Origin: Linyphia triangularis
Taxonomy: Eukaryota; Arthropoda; Arachnida; Araneae; Linyphiidae
Direction: 5' to 3'
Length of the DNA: 64,000 nucleotides
NCBI GenBank assembly: GCA_963978545.1
Contig: OZ021721.1
Location: 37,993,348-38,057,347, forward strand
This document shows, in pieces, positions 21,043 through 37,123 of this stretch. The position numbers and the translations under genes are program-made. Below the pieces are notes generated by a model that saw nothing but the letters and a program-made list of their open reading frames with translations, ran no database searches and was not told the DNA's origin. How positions within the stretch are numbered: the stretch's first letter is position 1; each line of letters starts with the position of its first letter.

Positions 21043-22892
21043 GTTGCTGCAACCATTTGTTGCAGCTAATTGCTTCGGGGCAGAATACAAAACGGATTCG
21101 AAATCTCACCGAATGTTCATCTGCACTCTTCAGTTTTCATCTGTACTCTTCATATATTTCAAATCTGAATGGAGCTAAGAAATAAGGGAAGTACATTGAG
21201 TTTAATCTACAACCTGAACTCAAATGTAAAGCCAGGGAACTCGAACTTAAGGCATGTTCAGGAGAGCAAGTTAAGCACGGGACAGAAACCCGATTGATGT
21301 AGAATTTGCTCGCGATCAGCTCCGTTGATACAGTTAAGATGGTGCGTATTGGCCTGGATAAAAGTATATCGTAGATAAAATGTGATGCCATCCATATTTC
21401 AAAGCTTTCATTTTCTCCTCTTTTTGTCTAATTATGAATTTGCACAGTATAAGGAAGTTTATACAAAAGAGAAAATAATATGCACTCATCTAGAAGGGAT
21501 GTAATTGTTACTCGAGAGAACAATATAAGAAAATTTTTCGCCAAGGAAGTCGTAAAACTTTGATTTTCGGACTTGTCTTGTTATGAAATCATATCTTATT
21601 TATATTCAAGCCTCTTCTTTTACACAAGAATGTAGTTAAGTTAAGCTCTTTGCTTTTGAATATACAAATGCACTTGATGATCCTTATAATTGGGACGAAT
21701 TTTTAATTTGTAATTGAACCACTTAACTCTTATTCCAAATATACTTGTTAAATATCATCAAGAAATTATGTCAGTCTGTGTTTGATATTCTTTTTTTCAT
21801 CATAGTTTTTCTTTTTTGAGAATTAAAATAATTATTTTAAATACACAAATAGTAAATATGTTTATTTTTTAAATACATTTGTTACTTTAGGACCATGTTT
21901 TTAATTTTGTTTTAAAAAATTTGCATAAATTGTTAATTTTATAACCGCCAATGTAGTTCGAAATATATTTAAATCAGCTGGAAAATGAAAGAAGAATGAG
22001 ACAAATATACACCAAGCAATTTTGACGGTGCAACTCCTCATAATTTCTCTCAGGTATTGAAAAAAAACTATGTTTTCTACCTTGAAGATAGATTTCAATA
22101 TTACCAACAAGAGATTTTATTCGCCTTCAACTGAAGTAACACACGAACCCAATATAAATAGAAAAGTATGGTTATAATGGATGTAGTTAATGAATTTTAA
22201 TTTGAAATCAAACCAAGATTTTTTTTAACTTATTGGTATTGTTATTTCAGTTTGGATGATTGAGTAATGGGACTATCCTATGAGGAGTCGAAGTTTAATA
22301 ACATCCACTTGAACCTCACTACAACCAAACGATAGTACAAGTGCCATTAACCATGATTATTTGAACACAAGAAACTGATACTTATAAAATGCTCAAGCAA
22401 TATTTCTAAAAAATTATGTTTAATATTTATTTTTATGAATTAAACAATGCACGTAAAAATATCACACAACATAAATAATAACCAAATTAGAAAATGGATG
22501 GGAAGGTGAAAGGTAAATAATTCTCACTTTCATGATACGAGGACACTTGCCCTCTCAAGCGGACGTCAAGGCACACAATAAAAGTGCCACTAGCTTATAG
22601 CATGTAAATCCCAGCACTGATCATTATATTTGAAACATTTCTTCTCAAAGAATGACTACTTTGAAATCACTGAGCTTTTCTTGCATGATTATGCCTTCTT
22701 ATTGGCTTTCCTAGCACACACTTAAATTCTAATCTGTGTAAAAGTAAAAGAAAGATTTTTCAAAAGGAAACTGCCTTGAATTTACGTCACGAAAGGTAGA
22801 AATCCGGAAATCTCCCAACAGGCAGCCCATCAACCAACACGATACAATCTGTCACTATTGCCTCCATGTTTACTCACTTTGACTTTGAAAGA
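21043..22892. other. Gene-free region
   Basis: A short hairpin GCTGCAAC/GTTGCAGC lies at about 21046-21067. ORFs at 20958, 21137 and 21901 have no domain. Part of 22530-22760 is somewhat less AT-rich but has no recognisable content. Confidence 0.4.
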
Positions 22893-22950
22893 AGCCTCAC
22901 CGGCACTGCATACTCATTTTGAAAAGAAAGTATGCATCGTCGGTGAGGCT
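22893..22950. repeat. Stable hairpin with 21-base arms
   Basis: Arm 22893-22913 (AGCCTCACCGGCACTGCATA plus C) pairs with 22930-22950 (GTATGCATCGTCGGTGAGGC plus T) at about 18 of 21 positions across a 16-base loop. The flanks do not continue the pairing, so the stem is short for a microRNA precursor. It may be the core of a small palindromic element. Confidence 0.6.
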
Positions 22951-23375
22951 CTATTACTAGACCTAGCCGAGAATTTTGCCTCCCGGATTAAAATGGCTTA
23001 ATTTCACTTGAAAATGTTTGTTTTTAAAAGAATTTTTTTGCAATATAGGATTAGAATCAACTATTGCAAAGTTAATATAAAGCATGTTTTCAACATTCTT
23101 TATAGGCTTCTTTTATATGTATGATGTTTATTTTTTTTAGGTTTCTAGGAAGTAGGAAAATCTAAACAGATTTGTACTTTGCATTTAAGTGCCTGCAATA
23201 GCTCCACACTCGTGTTTAACTTTTTATAAGATTTTGAACTCTGGGTTACTTTTAAGAGCAAGATTCTGAGAAGTTGAACCACCCCTGATTCACACCATCT
23301 CCGATTTTCCCCAAAAAATTTCCAGTTGCTACTACCCTTATTAGATGATCAAATCTGAAATTATTTCTTCCGTAG

Positions 23376-23654
23376 TTGTACCTTTCAAATTATATGACCT
23401 GTCAAAGATCACCTTTAAAAATGAAAAAATTGGTATTTTTGTTACACATGAAAACTATTTTTATCCGTATAAAACTTCACAAGCAACTTGCCACCTGCAT
23501 TTCTTCTGTTATGGAATGTACAAGAATAGATCTTTATGAAAAATATAAAGAGTTCATGGCAAGTCAATTGCGCAAGGTCATTCAAGGTCATGAAATGTAC
23601 AGGTTTTCATGCTTTTTACTATTTTCAAGCCTGAATTATTTCTTGCACGTTTGA
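23376..23654 (+). other. Terminal-arm ORF shared by both arms (probably non-coding)
   Basis: A 92-residue reading whose inverted partner (25986-26207, minus) is nearly the same because it lies in the palindrome arms. Shared residues include FIRIKLHKQLA and FRKVIQGHEMYRFSCFLLF-type text. No known domain is recognised. Conservation between arms is explained by arm duplication, so it is not evidence for a protein. Confidence 0.3.
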
Positions 23655-24029
23655 TTTGTCACTGCAAACAAGGATTGGCGAGATCTATATTAGTACTATT
23701 TGTTAATACATAAAACATTGAAGCAAGTTGAACACGTTTGAGGTCATTTGGTGACAAAATCGAAAAATCTCCGAATTTGACCCAAATTTAAGTTCGTATA
23801 TCTTGCTGCGGGAACAATATATTGACACAACGCTGATACTATTTAAACACTCTTTTATTACACTTAATGTGAAATTAAAGTTTATTGAGGCAAGTTGAAG
23901 AGAAAAAAATAAATGATTTTTTTGTTGTTGCTCCCCCTCCTTAGATATTGATGCATTACTGTTTTTAAAAATTAATCGGTTTTTACTTCACTCTTCCTCA
24001 TGTTTTTAACAATTGCATGTAGTTGTCTT

Positions 24030-24362
24030 TTAAGCTAGGAACTGTGACTGGATTGGCTCCAGAAAGTTTCAAAGTACCAAAAAAAACGAACTTCGGTGCA
24101 CTGTGTCGATAACATCACGCAATACCCACTTAAACTCATCAGCTCCTTTCTGATGAAGAAATTTCATTTGAAACATGTCATCCCCACAATATTCTAGCAG
24201 CTTATCAGTGTAAAACCATTTATCGTACAATACTGCGTATAAAGAATGGGGATGAATTTCATATCCGCAGTCCTGATCAGCAATTAGCTTTATCTCTTTT
24301 ATGATATTCTCCATTTGTTGGAGGTCAGTAATTTGGATTTCAACTGCGAATTCACCATGCAA
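24030..24362 (-). pseudogene. KWYIGK-type C-terminal module (left arm)
   Basis: A 97-residue opening starts MHGEFAVE. It shows CGYEI, then YDKWFY, LLEYCGDDMFQMKF and FKWVLRD-DTVH. The spacing of KW-Y, a DD-V/M-F stretch and a W-x-R-D motif resembles the small C-terminal domain of CPEEGC-finger proteins known from many invertebrate genomes (family recalled from memory, function unknown). It is the last module on the minus strand after the finger and EYL modules at 24700-25211, the order I recall for that family. About 290 bp of antisense finger sequence from the palindrome separate it from the EYL module. The reading degrades after TVH. Confidence 0.5.
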
Positions 24363-24699
24363 TCAGTTCCAGGCACAAGTCAGACTAAACCCTAAAGATG
24401 AAGATAATATCACTTAGCCAAAAATTTATAACTCTGATGTTTTGCCCGGAAGAAAATTGCACATCAACGTTTGAAACTGCAGAAGATTTGCCCCTACATA
24501 TTGCTAGAGGAGAACACCAAATTCCTTAAACAATCACAGGTCAAGACAAATCCAGAAGTGCATTTGCAAAAAGAATGGATGCAAGGATAAAAAAGACCAG
24601 TTATGAAATTACTGCAGATTTTGAAGAACCCACTACAGAGAATAGAAATTACATCTATTCAAGCCATCTAACATACATGATTGTCACCAATGATTCCTA

Positions 24700-25211
24700 G
24701 ATAAAGTTAATCATCTTGTTCAATGACTTCATCTCAATAACACTGCATATTTCAGTCGTACCTTTCATTATGTGAAAATGTGACATAACTTGTTACCGTG
24801 TCAAATATTCATTTGAACAAAATTTCTTCTTTCCATCAACTGTGAGATTTCTCATCATACTTGCAACAGTTTGGGGTGCCAATTTCCTTCCTGTTTTATT
24901 TCCTTTGTTGTAGTATTCTAAACTGTTTTTTGATATTGGTTATTGAACTTTTCTTTTGGGTCTCAGTGCCCATCCTTCTTTGCGTACAAGACTTGAATAG
25001 ATGTAATTTTTGTTCTCTGTAGTGGGTTCCTCAAAAACTGCAGTAATTTCATGATTGGTCTGATCTTCACTGCTTCCATTCTTTTTGGAAATGCACTTCT
25101 GGTTTTGTCTTGACTAGTGATTATTTTAGAAATTTGATGTTCTTTTTTAGCATTATGTAGGGACAAATCCTCTTCAATTTCAAACATTGATGAGCAATTT
25201 TCTTCTGGGCA
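24700..25211 (-). pseudogene. CPEENC zinc-finger, GWALR and EYL modules
   Basis: Minus strand. A C2H2 finger at 25137-25211 keeps all ligands (CPEENC, x12, H, x5, H). A basic linker (RSAFPKRMEAV) leads, after a frameshift, to LVRKEGWALRPKRKVQ and a stop (about 24940). Reading on in the same frame gives NKGNKTGRKLAPQTVASMMR, KKFCSNEYLTR, a stop, then SHFHIMKGTTEICS. The combination of CPEE-C finger, GWALR, TG-K-P-VA-MR and EYLT is the hallmark order of a repetitive invertebrate zinc-finger protein family as I remember it. At least two stops and one frameshift mean this copy is dead. Confidence 0.65.
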
Positions 25212-25290
25212 AAAATCAGAGTTACAAATTTATGGCTGAGTGATATTGTTTTCGTCTATAGGATTTGGTCTGACTTGTGCCTGCAACTGA

Positions 25291-25650
25291 TTGCATGGTG
25301 AATTCGCAGTTGAAACTCAAATTACTGTCCCCCAGCAAATGGAGAATATCATAAAAGAGATAAAGCTAATTGCTGATAAGGACTGCGGATATGAAATTAG
25401 ACCCCATTCTTTTTACAATGCCCTGTACGATAAATGGATTTACATTGGTAAACTACTAGAAGATTGTAGGAATGACGTGTTTCAAATGAAATTTCCTCAT
25501 CAGAGAGGAGCTGATGAGTTAAAGTGTCCATTGCGTGATCCGAAGCTCAGTTTTCTTTGGTCGTTTGCAACTTTCTGGAGCCGATCCAGACAAAGTTCCT
25601 ATATTAAAAGACATACTACAAGCAATTGTTATAAACATGAGGAAGAATGA
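25291..25650 (+). pseudogene. KWYIGK-type module (right arm, opposite strand)
   Basis: The inverted duplicate of 24030-24362: MHGEFAVETQI, MENIIKEIKLIADKDCGYEI, YDKWIYIGKLLEDC, MKFPHQRGADEL, then CPLRD where a Trp has become Cys. The tail runs on to 119 residues in a shifted frame (SFLWSFATFWSR is not family-like). Because it lies head-to-head with the finger module of the same arm, it cannot belong to that reading. It is a by-product of arm duplication. Confidence 0.5.
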
Positions 25651-26398
25651 AGTAAAAACCGATTAATTTTTAAAAACAGTAATGCATCAATATGTAAGGA
25701 TGGGGTGCAACTAAAAAAATCATTTATTTTTTTCTCTTCAACTTGCCTCAATAAAGTTTAATTTCTAATTAAGTATAATAAAATAGTGTTTAAATAGTCT
25801 CAGCGTTGTGTCAATATATTGTTCCCGCAGCAAGATATACGAACTTAAATTTGGGTCAAATTCGGAGATTTTTCGATTTTGTCACCAAATGACCTCAAAC
25901 GTGTTCAACTTGCCTCAATGTTTTATATATTAATAAATAGTACTAATATAGCTTTATCCAATGACACATTGTTTGCAGTGGCAAATCAATCACGCAAGAT
26001 ATAATTCAGGCTTGAAAACAGTAAAAAACATGAAAACCTGTACATTTCATGACCTTGAATGACCTTGCGAAATTGACTTGCCATGAACTTTTTATATGTT
26101 TCATAAAGATCTATTCTAGTACATTCCGTAACAGAAGAAATGCAGATGGCAAGTTGCTTGTGAAGTTTTATACGGATAAAAATAATTTTCATGTGTAACA
26201 AAAACACTAATTTTTTTCATTTTTAAAGGTGATCTTTGACAGGTCATATAATTTGAACGGTAAAACTACGGAACAAATAATTTCAGATTTGATCATCTAA
26301 TAAGGGTAGTAGCAACTGGTAATTTTTGTGGGGAAATCGGAGGGGATGTGAATCACCCCCTAATGTTAAGTGGCTCAATCTCTCAGAATCTTGCTCTT

Positions 26399-27979
26399 AA
26401 ACTGTAATACTGTATAATGCTTTCTGAAAAGAAATTTTAATTGTTTCTTTATTTTATTTTTCAGGTTAACTTATTTTAATAAAATCTTTGCTTAAATTGT
26501 CTCAAAGCACTTCAACTACATGGTTCAAGCTCTACAACTACATGATTCAAGCACTACAACTTCATGGAGGATAATTCCGAATTAAGTCGTAGATTGAAGG
26601 AAAATACATCCTTTGTTTCTTAGACATATTCTATCCAATTATAGTATCTTGTTGAATTTTGCTTTTTTAATAGCAGATGAGTCATTCCTCTTTAAACTGC
26701 ATTTTCTTGAGAAAAACTTGACCCTAGAAAGGCAGAAATTCAACTGCAGGATAGTGAATTTTACCGAAGAGGGAAAAACTGAATCCTCCTGTCCACATAG
26801 AAGTCTCCACATATAACTTGACTATCATTAAATTCTATAGAATTTTTTTTGAGTAAGGAACGGTGTTATGGATCAATAGAAAGTGAATTTTAAGCCATAA
26901 TATGTAATAAACTAAATTGGTCAAATTTGGTAAAAAAAATAGTCAAATTTGGAGTGAGATTCATTTGGCTCTGAAGTGCAGGTATTGAATAAAAAGACTT
27001 TGGAGTGCTGAACTGAAAATATTGCAAATGATTGCATGCAAATGTTTCACTAACTATAAAAGAAATTGATATTTGATAAGAAAAAGTATGAAATGTGAAT
27101 GCATGAATACTTGATAAGAGAACGTTGAAGTATGACACATACTAAAGTGTTTAAATAGCATATTAACCAACATTTAATTTCTAAAGAAAAATAATTATCT
27201 TGATATATTATTTTCATATAAAAATTAGCGTTGTGTCTGGGAATTACATACAGTGTAAGAATCCTCAGCAAAATTAAATTCTCGATAAAGTTTAGTTCAT
27301 TAAAACAAGTAACTTAAAATATGCAAAAAATAATGAGTTCCGAATACTTGGGCATATCTATGGGCATATATATTTTATACATATCTATGGGCATTATATA
27401 TTAAACATATGTCCCTTATAAAATGAGAATGTTTATAAATTAGAAATTTGTTTTTTTCTGATTTGAGGTTTTTATCAAGTCTCAAAAACTATAAAAAAAA
27501 TATATAGATATAATGAAGGGGTCATTTACTACTAATTCTAATAAGCTTAATAATTTTTAATTCAAGTGCCACTACTTTCAAATTCCAATGAAAACATTAT
27601 AATCACAAATATAATTATTCAATATTACATCTACAATACAGAAACGGAATTCAATTCAAACGTTCTCCATTTAAAATAGAAATGCAGTAATTAAAACAAA
27701 AATAAATATTATATTAAGACATTTATAACTTTTAACTGCACAAAAACATTACAATGTCAAATGACATCTCATTCAATAATCCAATCCTAACGAGAGATAA
27801 TTATTTTGAGGTAACCTTTTTAATACGAAAATATATTGTCAATGGAAGATTAGCTTTCATTCTTGATAATTTCATCCCAGCACAAATTCCGCACAAGCAA
27901 AAATCGGATCGATTCCCAAAGCTGAATCTTTTCATTGCGCTTTCCAATGAGAATGATTGTATCCTTTACACACAGCTAA
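26399..27979. other. Gene-free AT-rich region with two small tandem repeats
   Basis: Contains the 22-bp triplicate at 26505-26570 and a duplicated CATATCTATGGGCAT word near 27352-27395. ORFs at 26613, 26890 and 27754 show no domain. I see nothing else. Confidence 0.5.
26505..26570. repeat. Three 22-bp tandem units
   Basis: Units of exactly 22 bp begin AAGCACTTCAACTACATGG, AAGCTCTACAACTACATGA and AAGCACTACAACTTCATGG. They differ at a few positions. Confidence 0.85.
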
Positions 27980-28960
27980 GATGAGAGCCGAGAGTCTCTA
28001 TGAATGCATCGGGAATTCGATTAAAAGGCTCTCGATTTAAAAGGCAGCGAGCCAATAAATAAAGCGTTCATAAAAGCTAGGCCGGGAGTATTAAACGAGT
28101 CCTTTTTCCCCGCGTGTAATTTTATTTGGCCCGCTCTCTAAATGTGTTGAGCATGGGGCGTAATTACTCGGGCCATTAGCCAAAGATCCTTCGTCTTGTG
28201 AGTGGACCTGGTCATTCTCCAGGGGCCCTGAGATCTTAGGGCGGCCAATAAATCGGGCAACAAAGGGCTGAGCCACTTAATAAAACAGGGCCCCGCGAAA
28301 ATGGGCCGAGCGGGAGGCGTCGTTAGGAGGCTCCACAAATTGATAATAATGACGACACGAGGAGCCTACTGATTTATGAGTGTCGGAGGGGGTATTGATT
28401 TGCGGCTATCTCGTTACGCAGAGCCGTGCTCCCCTTTCATCTCGCTTTGAAAACGTACCCTAATTAACTGAAACCGAGAGCTCGACCTTTTACGTCGGAA
28501 GGGTTAAAGTACTGAGATTACCAGGTTGTCGATACACAAGCGGAAATGCGCGGCGCTGTATTAAAAGCCTCCTCTGATGGGATTGGACTGGGAAGGATGT
28601 CTTCGCCTCGCTCTTTTCCGTTTATTACGGTGATCACGGACTAATTGGCTTTGTTGGTAGCGTAATGCGCGCCTCGCCCGCCAAACAAACGGAAAGCTTA
28701 ATTCGGCGGTCCCTGAGAGTGCGCGATTAAAAAGATTTTCTCATGCACTTGCAAAGATTATTACGTGCAAAAACAAAGGGACGCGCAAAAAGAAAAGGGA
28801 GGAGTGGTTTTTTGCTGTGCGTTGTTGTTGTTATCTTTTAGGGATGTGGCTTCACTCAGGGGAGCGTCTTGGCATAAACTGATTTTCATTCGAGAAGCAA
28901 TGGTTCGCAAAAACAGTCGACTGATTTCACCAGGAGGAGGAGCGAAATAGAAACAAAGGA
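27980..28960. promoter_or_regulatory. Strong complexity island, candidate developmental enhancer
   Basis: The most GC-rich kilobase of the window, with no sustained open frame and no repeat similarity. It carries repeated posterior-Hox/Caudal-like words: CCAATAAATAAAG (about 28052), TTTTATTTGGCC (about 28120), CCAATAAATCGG (28245), CACTTAATAAAAC (about 28275). TAATTACTCGGGCCATTAGCC and TGATTTATGAG are also present. Conserved non-coding elements of animal developmental genes look like this, but target and activity are unknown. Short ORFs on both strands (28091, 28138, 28765) have no domain. Confidence 0.45.
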
Positions 28961-33825
<4,865 letters not shown>

Positions 33826-34229
33826 GAGTTTTCAAAATACGATCTTCAAACATATAGACAATTTGCAATTACAAATAAACTTCTCGTCAGAAGAGGAGAT
33901 CTTAATCATTTATCAAGTTTGGGGTTTTGTTCAAAGGAAAGGAAAAGGAATCATCCCAAAAACACTGCCAAGAAATTATAAATAAGAAGAGAAAAATTTT
34001 TAAAAGTCCAAATATTTCAATTTAATAATGAGGTAAAAACATAGCATTACTCATCCACTTTACTCTGTAATTATTTCCCCACAAAATTATTCATAATCAT
34101 ACCATTTTGTTACAAGCTAAAATTGCTTTTAATTAAATCTAATATATATGGGTCCACAAACGTAACTTGACAAATATGGATGTGCACAAACAGGTTAACA
34201 GTGACCATTTACGTGAAATCTGCCCATTC

Positions 34230-34560
34230 AAGCAAATGCCATATTTAAATCTCTCATTAGGAGAATCGAGCTTTGGAAATAACCATCCCATTTGAGGCAG
34301 CGTGATCAATCGAGTCGGCCTTCATCTAAGCCAGGGAGCTGACCTGACATCACCAGTATCTCCTCTTTTCGCGGGGGATTAATTTCTGTCGCTCCATTTC
34401 GATGCTTTTGTTCAACCTTCCTGCTAGTTGCAACAGCCTGTTGCAACTAGAAGGGAGTTTATTCAACTCATCAGATGCCGGCTCCAATAAGCCTCTTAGC
34501 TTTAGTCATGTTAAGTCATTCATGGAAATTGCTCGGTAGGCCCTGTTGGACAGTGAATCT
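34230..34560. promoter_or_regulatory. Complexity island with a perfect palindrome
   Basis: A non-coding island with balanced composition. It holds CTAGTTGCAACAG at 34424-34436 and CTGTTGCAACTAG at 34438-34450, a perfect 13-bp inverted repeat around a single C. Adjacent words include GAGTCGGCC and CACCAGTATCTCC. Probably regulatory; inferred from contrast and symmetry. Confidence 0.4.
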
Positions 34561-35469
34561 GTGATACATTGAAACAAAGTCACAAGCGAAGGTAATCTCT
34601 GGTGCAAGATCTTTCAATCTATTCGTTGCAACTATAAAGCACTGTGTTGATTCTAAAGAGAGGTTAGCTTAATGGAAAATGTTTATGGGGACCAATAATG
34701 AAGTGGAACATCATTGAAATTTAGGGATCAGCAGTTCTGTAATGAGGATTAAGGTAGTCGCTTTGCTTTAGATACAATCTATTGGTTCGGTTAATTTGCT
34801 TAGTTAATGGAAAGTAGCAAATATATTAATTAGCATAGATCAGAAATGTTTATATAAAGTATTTTAAAAAGTTTCTTGTTACTAATATACTGAAAAATGG
34901 CCTATTTAATTTAAGAAGTTTATAGAAATAATTAATAAGATATTTAATTATTAAAATAAGGTTTCAGAAGTCTTGTAATAAAAAATATTGCAGTCATCTT
35001 TCTTTGGACTTGGATGATCAATTACCAGTGTTTTGCACGATTTTAAAACAGTCACAAGTTTCTAATTAAAAAAGGATATGATTGCACCAAATTAATGGTT
35101 ACACAGAAAGAATTAAGTTTGCCCTTTTTGGACATTAGCCTTTTTTATTAAGGTATAGATCTAAAATAGTACGTAAGAGCTTTATTTTTTTTTTTAAATA
35201 ATTCAAATTCTATCTTATAAAAACTCTTCAAAATTGGCAATATTGTGTTATACACACTTAATCTGGTTAGTTGTCTTAAAACATTTTTGATAATGTTCAA
35301 TAATGTTTTCAGACAATAATTCTCAAGTAAACTATTTGTAAAACAATATCACTACTTTTGAAAAGTATTTCTAATATGTATCTGAATAATTGTAAAAGCA
35401 AGCTCCTCATATAAAATAGAAACTCAGGGAAACTCGCTTGACATTCAGCAGAAAGAACCTACATCAAGC
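34561..35469. other. Gene-free AT-rich region
   Basis: I see no coding, RNA or mobile feature. Confidence 0.4.
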
Positions 35470-36110
35470 ATTTAAAAAACTGCTCAATAGAACACACTCC
35501 TCGACGGCAAATTCTAGGCAATATTTTTGTATGCAGCTCAAGTTGCCCACAGCTCCCTAAGAAGCCTTCACAAAGAACGGTTTTCTATGAAGATTCTCCC
35601 ACCCGCAATTTTGAAAGAACGCTCTCACAAAAGCCTTGCCACAACCCGAAGATGCCCGAAATGGCACATCTCAGCTCGGAGGCACTGATTGCAAGTTCCC
35701 AACTTTTCACTCGCAAAGCCACTGATAAGAGCATTTCCTATTGCCTCGATAAAAACACGTACCGGGGAGAATTGACACTTCATTCAAATTTCCATGCGAG
35801 GGCTTTACCCACGATTACCCACAAAATTGCTGGTGGGTGGGCACAATCGATTATTTGGAAGATGAAGTAGAGGACTCTCCTTTTCTCGTTATCTCGCTCT
35901 TCTCCCAAAGGAACGGATCAGAGAGGTAACTTAAGTCTTAATCATTAAAAGTGCATTATTGCGATTAAATCCCTGGATGCAGTCACCACAGCAGGGGCTT
36001 AAGAGATGCCGCTGACCGATTATTTTGGCTCTTTGACTCTTCGAGATCGATTCCCAATTCGGCTTACTCCTCATCGGTCAATACAAAAGAAATGACTGCA
36101 GATTATTTTG
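35470..36110. promoter_or_regulatory. Complexity island, candidate regulatory element
   Basis: Higher-complexity DNA with two related words, GACCGATTATTTTGG (about 36013) and TCATCGGTCAATAC (about 36072). A 72-residue ORF (35652-35870) sits inside but shows no domain and lacks splice or promoter context. I prefer non-coding regulatory DNA, though a small unrecognised exon cannot be excluded. Confidence 0.3.
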
Positions 36111-37123
36111 TTCACTCACTAGTCGTGCAATACGTTTTTTCATTGTATGAAATCTAATATAGAGCTGGGTTTTAAGCAAGGTCATTCTTGACTAATTGCT
36201 GTCGAGCACTGCTCCAGAAAAAAGCTATTTTCTCCCAGTTGTGCTTTCCGTTTCATTCATTAAATAAAACAAGGTATTGTTTTATTATTGGTTCCAGTTG
36301 TTTGGATTTTGTTGTTTATCGTTATTACTCTGCATACTCTGGCGTTCTAAGCACAAACGTCGTATCAGCTACTGCGCTCACAATGAGAAATGGGGATTTA
36401 AAGTTAGACAACTTCATGTAGTTGACGCTATGACAAAATAATTTACCTTTTTTAATTATATCCATGTAGATAAGACCATTAACTTCACTATTTTGTAGAA
36501 CGATTGACAGAGAACCTCCTGGAATAATTAACTTATTTTAGCCAAAAAATGCAGATACAATAGGACCTCTCTACAGCAGTTCTCGCACAGCAGTTCATCT
36601 CTTCGAAATGACTGAACTTCGAAAAAGAAAGAAAAAAACTTGTTTCTTATTCATTTACAGACCTCGCTTCATATTTTATTTTGTGTTGTTTATTATAGTT
36701 GCACTTTTATTTCTGTACATAACTTAAAATGCTTTCAAATGAACGTTTGTTTTTTAATCAAACATTTTAAAATATGGAAATTGTAAGAAAAATAGCCAAT
36801 ATCTTTTTATAAGCTTATTCTGACTATACAAGAGTACGTGAAGACTATTAGCCCGTTTTCGTCTTATATCTTAGAAGCCTTTTTAACTGTTTGAAAGGTA
36901 GCATCGGTAACTAATTTTCTAATAAAAAGTTATTATTTAAAGAATGATATAAATGCAGCGATAAATTGGTGAATTCTTAAAAACCTTCATGCATTACATT
37001 ATTTTCCAGCTGGTAAACAAAGGTCTGTTCAGATTTTTCTGTTCTAAGTCATGTTCATTTAGTTCCATTTATCACCTACAAAATGTTATTTGCTTTTAGC
37101 ATCTAGGTTTCTTTTTTTTTTAA
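36111..37123. other. Gene-free region
   Basis: The 77-residue ORF at 36188 has no recognisable domain. I see nothing else. Confidence 0.4.

Larger units (their letters stand above)
23253..26398 (-). mobile_element. Fold-back zinc-finger element, full copy 2 (TTAA-flanked)
   Basis: A 3.1-kb palindrome. The left arm (23253-24662) and right arm (24993-26398) are inverted copies, separated by a unique centre (24663-24992). The outer ends read GAGCAAGATTCTGAGA and its reverse complement, each bordered outside by TTAA. A TTAA border is the target-duplication signature of piggyBac- and Kolobok-type elements. The minus strand, read across right arm, centre and left arm, gives zinc finger, GWALR motif, TGRK/EYL module and finally the KWYIGK-type module. 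The arms duplicate both gene ends on opposite strands. All readings are broken by stops or frameshifts. No transposase is recognised. Confidence 0.85.

Noticed and set aside
28091..28338. Minus-strand ORFs in the 28-kb island
   Set aside because: No domain, overlapping frames, no splice context; high GC explains the lack of stops.
35652..35870. 72-residue ORF in a complexity island
   Set aside because: No recognisable domain or splice signals; kept only as part of a candidate regulatory stretch.
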